A DNA stretch of 11,786 nt from NCBI GenBank assembly GCA_000432915.1, contig HF995218.1, forward strand, positions 1 through 11,786. Reading direction: 5' to 3'. Below the pieces are notes generated by a model. It searched no databases, was not told where the DNA came from, and was given only the letters and a program-made list of their open reading frames with translations. Both the position numbers and the translations under genes were made by a program. Below, in pieces: positions 1-6,453 of this stretch (positions are counted from its first letter, which is position 1; each line of letters opens with the position of its first letter). Origin of the DNA: Firmicutes bacterium CAG:194. Its GTDB lineage: Bacteria > Bacillota > Clostridia > Lachnospirales > Lachnospiraceae.

Positions 1-99
1 CCTTGTCGCACTTGATTTTACAACTTAGCAACTTTCCATTGTTTTTTACAATGCTCTGTTTTCTGTTTGCATCTGCTGTTTCCATTTTACATTTTACGA

Positions 100-1278
100 T
101 CAGTCCTGCAGAATTCTTGTCACCGCTACCGGTGTTCTGTAATAAGCACTTGCAATACGGATTCCGGTCTTCGGTGAGCTGGCACTGATCACCTGACCAC
201 CGCCGATATAGATCGCTACGTGGTTGATCCTGCCGCCCTTTGCGTAAAAGACAAGATCGCCCGGCTTTGCCTCCGACATTTTGATCCTTGTACCGCTGTT
301 TGCCTGCGCTCTTGATGAGTGTGGCAGGGAAATACCGTATTTTGCAAATACGCTCAGAACAAAGCCGGAGCAGTCCGCACCCTTTGTCAGACTTGTTCCG
401 CCCCAGACATACGGATTGCCGACAAACTGCTTTGCATATTCACAAAGCTCCACTCTGACATCCGATACACCTGCGCCATATAAAAACTCGGTCATGTTCA
501 AGGCTGTTTTCAGCTTTGTATCAACCGTTACATAATCTGAGGATACATATAATTTGTTTCCGTCAAAATCAACACCGACCCAGTCGCTGCCACTGCCATT
601 GTCCAGTACTTCCAGCTCTTCTCCGTAGGCAACCATATCGTAAACAGGCGCATCTAAAGAAGGTGCCTCTCTCAGCTTCAGTCCATCCGCATTTACTGTG
701 GCAAGCTCTTTTACCACACTGTCTGCCTGTGCTACCGCATCTTTTCCGGTCAGGATATAGTCAAGACTCACATAGCCTTCCACACTGCCCGATGTGATAT
801 GTGCTTTATCGCCTTCGATCCCAAGGATCTCACAGCCGGTATCATTTTCCATCTTTCCAACGATCTTGCTGTCATTCTCCGCTGTCTCTCTGACATTCAG
901 ATGATCCGCTACCTGTGCGATACCGAGATTGGTATAGCCGTAAGCCGCTCCGGCAGTTTCTTCTTCATCGTATTCCTGCTCGTCCATATCTTCCGGTGCT
1001 ACATAGATTGGAGAGGAAACCATGACTCCTGCTCCCGCTGTCAAAGCCACATCGGAATTATCCGCTTTAGCTTCTGTCTCTGCCTGCTGCATGCCATCTA
1101 CGGAAATCGTCTGTACTTCTTCTGTTTCCGCCATCTGTAAAGACGGTGCGGTCAATGCATTCTGTGCACCTGCCTGCAGCGATACGACCGATGCTGATAC
1201 TGCCTGCGTCTGGCAGACCATAGCAGCTGCTATGACGAGTGCAAATATCTGTTTTTTCAGTTCTTTTTTATGAAACAT
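100..1278 (-). CDS. Secreted NlpC/P60 peptidoglycan hydrolase with two SH3-like domains
   Basis: This encodes a predicted extracellular cell-wall hydrolase of 392 residues, probably a gamma-D-Glu/diamino-acid endopeptidase acting on stem peptides. The N-terminus is a signal peptide: basic residues 3-9, a hydrophobic stretch at about 11-22, and a likely cut after the VSA ending at residue 29. An Ala/Glu-rich, acidic linker (including EDMDEQEYDEEE) follows. Two bacterial SH3-like domains come next, at about 111-175 (LNVRE motif) and 192-250 (LKLRE motif). The NlpC/P60 domain spans about 272-392, with nucleophile C303 in DCSGF and H353 in NHVAIYIG. The usual third polar residue (VIHA in many relatives) is S365 here. 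I chose the ATG at 1278 because AGGAAGG lies 6 nt upstream; an in-frame TTG at 1311 has no such site and would add 11 residues before the signal peptide. The gene is transcribed alone, divergently from the GH5 gene. The family call is secure; the exact bond cut is inferred. Confidence 0.93.
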   Translation of the reverse strand: MFHKKELKKQIFALVIAAAMVCQTQAVSASVVSLQAGAQNALTAPSLQMAETEEVQTISVDGMQQAETEAKADNSDVALTAGAGVMVSSPIYVAPEDMDEQEYDEEETAGAAYGYTNLGIAQVADHLNVRETAENDSKIVGKMENDTGCEILGIEGDKAHITSGSVEGYVSLDYILTGKDAVAQADSVVKELATVNADGLKLREAPSLDAPVYDMVAYGEELEVLDNGSGSDWVGVDFDGNKLYVSSDYVTVDTKLKTALNMTEFLYGAGVSDVRVELCEYAKQFVGNPYVWGGTSLTKGADCSGFVLSVFAKYGISLPHSSRAQANSGTRIKMSEAKPGDLVFYAKGGRINHVAIYIGGGQVISASSPKTGIRIASAYYRTPVAVTRILQD

Positions 1279-1284
1279 GTAAAG

Positions 1285-1291
1285 CCTTCCT
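1285..1291 (-). promoter_or_regulatory. Ribosome binding site deciding the nlpC/P60 start
   Basis: AGGAAGG on the minus strand lies 6 nt before the ATG at 1278. It favours this start over the in-frame TTG at 1311, so the protein begins directly with a typical signal peptide. Confidence 0.75.
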
Positions 1292-1323
1292 AAACTAATT
1301 GTATTTCTCAACCCTTGTCATTT

Positions 1324-1349
1324 GTTACATAATTGTTACAAATGTTACA
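1324..1349 (-). repeat. Three direct TGTAAC repeats, candidate WalR-type operator
   Basis: On the minus strand TGTAAC occurs at 1344-1349, 1335-1340 and 1324-1329. The first two are separated by 3 nt. The second and third are separated by 5 nt, giving TGTAAC-N5-TGTAAC with an 11-nt period (one helical turn). That matches the published WalR (YycF) box form TGTWAH-N5-TGTWAH known from Bacillus and Staphylococcus. The array begins just downstream of the -10 box and covers the expected transcription start, a position more suited to repression than to activation. The repeats are directly visible; WalR binding is inferred from the motif and from the downstream cell-wall hydrolase gene. Confidence 0.55.
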
Positions 1350-1352
1350 AGC

Positions 1353-1381
1353 ATTATAACAATTTGATAGTATTGTGTCAA
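1353..1381 (-). promoter_or_regulatory. Consensus SigA promoter for the nlpC/P60 gene
   Basis: On the minus strand TTGACA (1376-1381) and TATAAT (1353-1358) are separated by exactly 17 bp, matching the housekeeping sigma consensus at every position. Transcription would start near 1346, leaving a leader of about 70 nt before the ATG at 1278. Confidence 0.88.
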
Positions 1382-1459
1382 GTAGGAGGCTTACCTGCCG
1401 CAAATCTTGCCAATTATGTCGTTTCTTTTACCTACTTTGTATAAATTCGAAAATAAAAA

Positions 1460-1488
1460 TTGCAAGTTATCTTCCTCTGACTTATGAT
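1460..1488 (+). promoter_or_regulatory. Probable SigA promoter for the GH5 gene
   Basis: TTGCAA (1460-1465) and TATGAT (1483-1488) are spaced by 17 bp on the plus strand. Transcription would start near 1495, about 50 nt before the TTG start codon. A second AT-rich candidate -10 lies at about 1518-1528, but I see no good -35 for it. Confidence 0.6.
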
Positions 1489-1533
1489 ATACAGGAAGCG
1501 ATTTTATCTTTATGCAAATATTATTATACATTT

Positions 1534-1539
1534 GGAGGT
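1534..1539 (+). promoter_or_regulatory. Ribosome binding site deciding a TTG start
   Basis: GGAGGT lies 7 nt before the TTG at 1547. An in-frame ATG at 1484 falls inside the probable -10 box and would add 21 residues unlike the usual GH5 N-terminus, so the TTG start is preferred. Confidence 0.8.
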
Positions 1540-1546
1540 AACTATA

Positions 1547-2557
1547 TTGATCTTTGAAGGTTTTCAAAACGGAATCAACTTAGGCGGCTGGATCTCCCAG
1601 TTCGACAAATATGACAAAGCGCATTTTGACAGCTTTATTACAGAAAAGGATATTGCGTATATCGCATCTCTCGGATACGATCATGTACGTGTCCCTGTAG
1701 ACTACAATGTACTGGAGGACGAAGATGGCAACATCATTCCTTCCGGCTTCGGTTATCTGGAAAATTGCCGCAGCTGGTGTGAAAAGCATCATCTGAACAT
1801 GCTGATCGATCTGCATGAATGCTACGGTTACTCTTTCGATCCTCTCAAAAAAGATATGGACAGGAAAAAATTCTTCTATGATGACGCGCTGCAGGAACGC
1901 TTCCTGCATCTCTGGTCTGAGATTGCGGTCAGATTTAAAGACTATCCGGATCAGGTTGCCTTCGAGCCGCTGAACGAGGTTGTTCTGGAAGAGGTTGCAG
2001 ACGCATGGAATGCCGTCATTGCAAAATATGTAACACTGATGCGTTCTATTGTACCGAAAGCTTATCTGGTCATTGGCGGCGTTTGTTATAACAACGTGCT
2101 CTCTGTACCGCTCATCAAGGTTCCCGATACCTATAAAATTGTATTTAACTTTCACTGCTATGAGCCGATGGTATTTACGCATCAGGGAGCTTACTGGGTA
2201 GAGGACATGCCACTTGATTTCCGTATTGGCTATCCAAAGTCGCTCGCTGAGTACCGTAAAACAAGTACAGAGCTTTCCAAAGCACTTGCAGGTGCAGTAT
2301 TTAAAGAGGGCATCAGCGATATAGGTCCTGCTTTCTTTGCAGATATCTTTGCTCCCGCCGTGGAAGCTGCAAAAAAAGCCGGCGTCCCTCTTTACTGCGG
2401 TGAATATGGTGTGATAGAGCTTGCCTCCCAGGAGGACAAAGACCGCTGGCTTGCTGATATTTCCAAGGCATTCGATGCATTTGGTGTCGGCCGCGCACTT
2501 TGGAACTACAAAGAAAAAGATTTTGGTATTGTAACAAAAGACTTTCCAAATGCCTAA
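1547..2557 (+). CDS. GH5-type cellulase-family glycoside hydrolase, cytoplasmic
   Basis: This is a 336-residue (beta/alpha)8-barrel glycoside hydrolase of the GH5 cellulase superfamily. It probably acts on beta-glucan or manno/gluco-oligosaccharides; the substrate cannot be read from the sequence. Recognisable elements, in order, are GINLGGW (9-15), HVRVPVDYN (46-54), DLHE (88-91), the acid/base glutamate E144 in EPLNEV, NFHCYEP with H203 and Y205, the nucleophile E286 in YCGEYG, and the active-site tryptophan W319 in ALWNYK. No signal peptide or membrane segment is visible, so it should be cytoplasmic and act on imported oligosaccharides. The start is TTG, supported by GGAGGT 7 nt upstream. 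It is monocistronic, divergent from the NlpC/P60 gene and convergent with dtd, sharing the terminator downstream. It looks intact. Sugar transporters or regulators that might define its substrate are not in the window. Confidence 0.9.
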   Translation: MIFEGFQNGINLGGWISQFDKYDKAHFDSFITEKDIAYIASLGYDHVRVPVDYNVLEDEDGNIIPSGFGYLENCRSWCEKHHLNMLIDLHECYGYSFDPLKKDMDRKKFFYDDALQERFLHLWSEIAVRFKDYPDQVAFEPLNEVVLEEVADAWNAVIAKYVTLMRSIVPKAYLVIGGVCYNNVLSVPLIKVPDTYKIVFNFHCYEPMVFTHQGAYWVEDMPLDFRIGYPKSLAEYRKTSTELSKALAGAVFKEGISDIGPAFFADIFAPAVEAAKKAGVPLYCGEYGVIELASQEDKDRWLADISKAFDAFGVGRALWNYKEKDFGIVTKDFPNA

Positions 2558-2592
2558 ATTTCCGTATGGCAGGGAATTCCTATCCTATGAAA

Positions 2593-2633
2593 AAATCCCG
2601 GAAGATGATCAGATCTGGTCACTTCCGGGATTT
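2593..2633. terminator. Bidirectional intrinsic terminator between GH5 gene and dtd
   Basis: A 12-bp stem (2593-2604 with 2622-2633, core TCCCGGAAG/CTTCCGGGA) continues after a bulged A into five more pairs (2606-2610 with 2617-2621, including one G-T pair), leaving a 6-nt loop. On the minus strand it is followed by T residues (complement of the A run at 2590-2595), so it ends the rimP-to-dtd operon. On the plus strand it is followed by a T-rich stretch and can end the GH5 transcript. Confidence 0.93.
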
Positions 2634-2650
2634 CTGTATTTCTTTACTTT

Positions 2651-3106
2651 CTATGCCCAGCCCATTTCTGCGCTGTCTAAGATGATCGTAAACGGTCCTT
2701 CATTTAAAAGCTCCACATGCATCATGGCACCAAATTCGCCGCGTTCCACATCCCTTACTTCTTCTTTGCATTTCCTGATGATATATTCATACAGATCATT
2801 TGCCATATGCGGCTCTCCGGCTTTAAAGAAGGAAGGACGTTTTCCTTTTTTGCAGTCTGCATATAAGGTAAACTGCGAGATCAGCAGCAGGGCTCCATCT
2901 ACGTCCCGCAGGGACAGATTGCTCTTTCCGTCCGCATCTTCAAAAATACGCAGATCCAGCATTTTTGCGATCATACGGTCTGCAAGTGCCTCTGTATCCT
3001 CCTGTCCGATCCCGATCAGTACCATATACCCTTTTTGGATACTGCCGCGTACCTGACCGTCTATGGTTACCTGTGCATGACTGACTCTTTGAATGACAAA
3101 TCTCAT
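2651..3106 (-). CDS. dtd: D-aminoacyl-tRNA deacylase
   Basis: A homodimeric cytoplasmic proofreading enzyme that hydrolyses D-amino acids (and glycine wrongly attached to tRNA-Ala) from tRNA. The 151-residue length is typical. Both family signatures are present: SQFT at 77-80 and the Gly-cisPro motif in NEGPFT (135-140, G137-P138), preceded by GEFGAMM. The N-terminal MRFVIQRVSHAQV is also characteristic. The start ATG overlaps the ribF stop as ATGA, implying translational coupling. It is the last gene of the operon; the strong terminator lies just downstream. In many Firmicutes ribF is followed by rpsO and pnp, so dtd in this position is a local variation. Confidence 0.96.
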   Translation of the reverse strand: MRFVIQRVSHAQVTIDGQVRGSIQKGYMVLIGIGQEDTEALADRMIAKMLDLRIFEDADGKSNLSLRDVDGALLLISQFTLYADCKKGKRPSFFKAGEPHMANDLYEYIIRKCKEEVRDVERGEFGAMMHVELLNEGPFTIILDSAEMGWA

Positions 3107-4023
3107 ATGTTAAAATACCTCTTTCCGTCCGCTACGTTTTTCGCGATCGCCTCTTTCAGTTCTGCAAGCCCCGCAAATTTCTGTTCCGGTCTTTCAAAAT
3201 GAAACAGATGTACCGTGATATCTTTCTCGTAAATATCTTCATCAAAATCGTAAATATACGTTTCTACACCCATGCGGTGCGTATCTTCCACTGTCGGCTT
3301 ATAACCGATGTTCGTGACACCGTAAAATGTCTGTTGCCCATAGGTAACTGTCGAAAAATAAACACCATTAGGCGGCAGCAGCTTTCCTTCCTGTGGATGC
3401 AGGTTGACCGTTGGCATACCAAGTGTTCTGCCGATCCTGTTACCATGTGCTACCCTGCCACAGATAAAATACGGCTCTGACAGCAGTGCATTCACAAGCT
3501 CCATGTCGCCTTCCGTGAGTGCTTCCCGGACAAACGTGGAACTGATCTCCCGTCCGCCGTGACAGATCTTTTGAATGATCCGTACCTGTACACCGTTTTC
3601 TTCCGCAATCTTTTGCAAAAGTGCAGCATTTCCTGCACCTTTATCTCCAAAAGATACATCTTCTCCCGCAGCGATAAAGCCCGCATGCATCTTTTTCAGC
3701 AAAAATTCCCTGACATATGCCTCCGGCGAAACAGCCGCGGTTTCCTTACTGAACGGATACTCAACCAGATAATCCACACCCATCTTTTCAAAGGCTGCAC
3801 GTTTTTCCTCTCTTGTCATCAGTTCTCCCGCCTGATTGCCTTTAAAAAAGACGGCAGGTGACGGATCAAAAGTAAAAACGGCTGTTTTCAGTCCCAGATT
3901 CCTTGCTTTGAATATCTCATCCAGCAGTCTCTTATGTCCCTTGTGGATTCCATCGAATTTGCCGATGGCAACTGCTGTCATTTCTTCAATTGTAAAATCC
4001 GTTGTTCCGGCTATTATCTTCAT
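3103..4023 (-). CDS. ribF: Bifunctional riboflavin kinase / FAD synthetase
   Basis: This 306-residue protein phosphorylates riboflavin to FMN and adenylylates FMN to FAD. The N-terminal nucleotidyltransferase domain (about 1-180) carries GKFDGIHKGH at 21-30, the HxGH-type nucleotide-binding motif, and SSTFVREAL further on. The C-terminal riboflavin kinase domain (about 184-306) carries GRVAHGNRIGRTLGMPTVN and GVTNIGYKPTV, with the PTxN metal/ATP-binding motif. I chose the ATG at 4023 because AAAGGA lies 7 nt upstream. An ATG 6 nt earlier is too close to that site, and a longer open frame to 4161 would run into truB. The gap from the truB stop is 25 nt, and the stop overlaps dtd by 4 nt. The placement after truB is common in Firmicutes. 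Confidence 0.95.
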   Translation of the reverse strand: MKIIAGTTDFTIEEMTAVAIGKFDGIHKGHKRLLDEIFKARNLGLKTAVFTFDPSPAVFFKGNQAGELMTREEKRAAFEKMGVDYLVEYPFSKETAAVSPEAYVREFLLKKMHAGFIAAGEDVSFGDKGAGNAALLQKIAEENGVQVRIIQKICHGGREISSTFVREALTEGDMELVNALLSEPYFICGRVAHGNRIGRTLGMPTVNLHPQEGKLLPPNGVYFSTVTYGQQTFYGVTNIGYKPTVEDTHRMGVETYIYDFDEDIYEKDITVHLFHFERPEQKFAGLAELKEAIAKNVADGKRYFNI

Positions 4024-4048
4024 TTTCATTTCCTTTGTCTGTTCTGTT

Positions 4049-5029
4049 TTACTGTGGCAGGAACATTTTATAAGGGATAAAACGCTTTTCTGCCTGCGTA
4101 TACTGATAGATTCCGTAAAATACATCTTCTGCACTGTAAACTCTGACAAAGGAGCCGTCATGGATTTGTGCAGCTTTCGTTACTTCCCGATCAGCTTTCC
4201 CGGTATTATCTGCTGTTCCAACCATATCGGCTGCTTTCACATCTGCCGGATCCATATCTGCCAGCATTTGTGCCGTAAAGCTGTTTCCGTTTGCAAGTGC
4301 AAGCTGGTACTTCTCCAAAACAGTTATCTTGGGATAACTTAAAAACATCTGATCCACCGGGATCAGTATCTCAGAAAGCTTACCGGCATCACGGATCTGC
4401 TCGATCTCGGAGAGCTTATGTGCCTCAGCAAGCGAAAACCTGTCCACCCTTGTCCGCAGAAGTTCCTCCATACAGCCGCCACAGCCTGCTTTCTCTCCAA
4501 TATCCTGACACAGCGTCCTGATATACGTTCCTTTGGAGCAGTGCACACGAAAACGGACACGCGGAAGCTGCATTTCCAGAATATCCAGTGAAAAGATCTC
4601 GATATCCCGCGGCTTTCTCTCTACTTCCCTGCCTTCTCTGGCAAGTTCATACAGTTTTTTGCCGTTCACCTTCAGTGCGGAATACATCGGCGGTATCTGC
4701 CGGCTTTTTCCAACAAAGCCTTCCATAATAGCCCGCAGCTTATCCTCTTCTACCTGAACCGTTTTCTCTGAAAGCACCGCTCCTGTCGTATCCTGTGTAT
4801 CGGTCGTCACACCCAGCAAAAGAACTGCCTCGTATTCTTTTGTCTTGTCTGTCAGAAGATCGCATAGCTTTGTCGCGTTTCCAATACAGACAGGAAGCAC
4901 ACCCTCTGCCTGTGGATCAAGCGTTCCGGTGTGCCCTATTTTTTTCTGCTTCAGGATCCCCCGCAGCTTTGCCACAACATCATGCGAGGTATATCCTTTT
5001 TCCTTATATACGTTAATGATTCCGTTCAT
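4049..5029 (-). CDS. truB: tRNA pseudouridine-55 synthase
   Basis: This 326-residue enzyme converts uridine 55 in the T-loop of elongator tRNAs to pseudouridine and also aids tRNA folding. The N-terminus MNGIINVYKEKGYTSHDVV is classic. The catalytic aspartate is D38 in GHTGTLDPQAEGVLPV, and KGTYIRTL is the conserved later motif. The C-terminus is a PUA-like RNA-binding region. It is interrupted by an extra Ala/Asp-rich segment of about 30 residues (near 4170-4265) between LANGN and DGSFVRVY. Two adjacent ATGs exist; I chose the second because AAGGAA sits 5 nt upstream of it and most TruB proteins start MNG. The gap after nrnA is 40 nt, without a visible promoter. Confidence 0.96.
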   Translation of the reverse strand: MNGIINVYKEKGYTSHDVVAKLRGILKQKKIGHTGTLDPQAEGVLPVCIGNATKLCDLLTDKTKEYEAVLLLGVTTDTQDTTGAVLSEKTVQVEEDKLRAIMEGFVGKSRQIPPMYSALKVNGKKLYELAREGREVERKPRDIEIFSLDILEMQLPRVRFRVHCSKGTYIRTLCQDIGEKAGCGGCMEELLRTRVDRFSLAEAHKLSEIEQIRDAGKLSEILIPVDQMFLSYPKITVLEKYQLALANGNSFTAQMLADMDPADVKAADMVGTADNTGKADREVTKAAQIHDGSFVRVYSAEDVFYGIYQYTQAEKRFIPYKMFLPQ

Positions 5030-5069
5030 CATTTTCCTTATTCATTCCTGTTCGTTCCATTATGCAGCC

Positions 5070-6065
5070 CTACACATCAATACATCCTGTTTCAATGTGC
5101 AATGCTTCCATCTGCAGCACGATCTGCTCCATCAGGTTGTTGACGATATCATAAAAATTACCGTTCATATTACAGCCCGCTGCCCTGACATGACCGCCAC
5201 CACCGAAAAAGACCGCAACCTTTGCCACGTCAATATACGAGCGTGAACGCATACTGATCTTATATTCCTGTGTTCCGACCTCATAAATAAAAATCGCTAC
5301 TTCGACTCCTTTGATATTCCGCAGTTCATTGACAATACCGGACAGATCCTTTTTCTCTGCGCCATAAAAATCCATTGTCTTCCGATCTACCATGGAAACC
5401 ATGCATTTGCCGTTCAGCATCGGGAAAGCCTCTAAAACAGCTCTTCCTGTGATCTGGGACTGGATATACGTTCTCTCATAGAAGGTTTCCTCGATCAGCT
5501 TCGGGAAATCAAAGCCGTAGGAGATCAGATCTGCCACGATCCGCAGCGTTTTCGGTGAGGTATTGGAATACTGCATCACACCGCTGTCATGGATGATACC
5601 GACATAGATCGTCTGCGCCAGTTCTTTGTCGATCAGATCCAGATATTCCTGTTTGGAAGCGATCAGGTCGTATAAGACCTCGGCCGCCGAGCTTGCCTTC
5701 GGATCCACATAATAAGCGTCTCCACAGCCCGGATTACTGATATGGTGATCGATATTGATCAGTTTTTTTGCACGCAGAACATACGTATTGGCATGCCCAC
5801 AGCGTTCCGGAACCGAGTCCACCACGATCATGACATCATACGTAAACGGCTTTGTATCATCCGTGATGATCTGGTCAATGCCCTGTATGAAATCATATTC
5901 CGGAGCCGGCTTTTCCAAGATCACATCGATTCTGCACTCCGGCTTCAGTTTTTTTAAGAACTGCCAGAGTGCCAGAGTTGTTCCGATGCAGTCGCCGTCC
6001 GGATTTGTATGCCCGGTAATACCGATGGATAAAGCACCCTGACATTCCTTTCCTAAATCTAACAT
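5070..6065 (-). CDS. nrnA: DHH/DHHA1 phosphoesterase, nanoRNase/pAp phosphatase type
   Basis: This 331-residue cytoplasmic metal-dependent phosphoesterase resembles Bacillus NrnA (YtqI). That enzyme degrades 2-5 nt nanoRNAs and, in several species, dephosphorylates 3'-phosphoadenosine 5'-phosphate. The metal ligands are recognisable: H19, D23 and D25 in HTNPDGD, D83 in VVDS, D106-H107-H108 in NIDHH, and D160 in IHDSG. The DHHA1 substrate-binding motif is GGGGH at 288-292, followed by VRAAG. The start ATG lies 7 nt beyond the rbfA stop and uses GAGGAG located in the end of rbfA. Its position between rbfA and truB is common in Clostridia and Bacilli. Whether the pAp or nanoRNA activity dominates cannot be read from the sequence. 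Confidence 0.93.
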   Translation of the reverse strand: MLDLGKECQGALSIGITGHTNPDGDCIGTTLALWQFLKKLKPECRIDVILEKPAPEYDFIQGIDQIITDDTKPFTYDVMIVVDSVPERCGHANTYVLRAKKLINIDHHISNPGCGDAYYVDPKASSAAEVLYDLIASKQEYLDLIDKELAQTIYVGIIHDSGVMQYSNTSPKTLRIVADLISYGFDFPKLIEETFYERTYIQSQITGRAVLEAFPMLNGKCMVSMVDRKTMDFYGAEKKDLSGIVNELRNIKGVEVAIFIYEVGTQEYKISMRSRSYIDVAKVAVFFGGGGHVRAAGCNMNGNFYDIVNNLMEQIVLQMEALHIETGCIDV

Positions 6066-6072
6066 AACACCA

Positions 6073-6444
6073 CTACTCCTCTTCGCGGTTTAAATCCTTA
6101 TTCACTTCATCAATTTTCTTTGACATATTCACACCATATGCAATGGACTGATCCATAATGAACCGGATCTGCGGTGTGTTACGCAGATTGATCATCTTAG
6201 CCAGTTTGCTTCTGATAAAGCCTTCTGCGCTGTTTAAGCCTGCCAGCGTATCCGCTGCGGTCTGCTCATCCCCCAGCACGGAGATCCATGCCTTACAGGT
6301 CTTCAGATCCGGCGCAACTTCTACCGCAACCACACTTGTCATGAGACCGATCCGCGGATCTTTGATCTCTCCGCGGATGATATCAGCCAGTGCTCTCATG
6401 ACTTCACCATTGATACGTGTATTTTTTACACTGTTTTTTCTCAT
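6073..6444 (-). CDS. rbfA: 30S ribosome-binding factor A
   Basis: RbfA (123 residues, typical length) is a small KH-fold protein that binds free 30S subunits and assists maturation of the 5' end region of 16S rRNA, notably during cold adaptation. The conserved N-terminal pattern (RINGEVMRALADIIRGEIKDPR) and the segment RNTPQIRFIMDQSIAYG at 88-104 identify it. AGGAAG lies 5 nt before the ATG. The gene follows infB by 9 nt, consistent with coupled expression with IF2, which also acts on the 30S subunit. Confidence 0.96.
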   Translation of the reverse strand: MRKNSVKNTRINGEVMRALADIIRGEIKDPRIGLMTSVVAVEVAPDLKTCKAWISVLGDEQTAADTLAGLNSAEGFIRSKLAKMINLRNTPQIRFIMDQSIAYGVNMSKKIDEVNKDLNREEE

Positions 6445-6453
6445 ATTAACTTC

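Noticed and set aside
37..53. A CATTGT/ACAATG inverted repeat downstream of the nlpC/P60 gene, considered as its terminator.
   Set aside because: The stem is only 6 bp, A/T-rich, and no T-run follows on the minus strand. Positions 1-99 otherwise show no gene or clear signal, and the real terminator may lie outside the window.
3103..4161. A longer ribF starting at 4161.
   Set aside because: It would overlap the conserved C-terminus of truB by over 100 nt. The extra residues do not resemble RibF, and AAAGGA with ideal spacing precedes the ATG at 4023.
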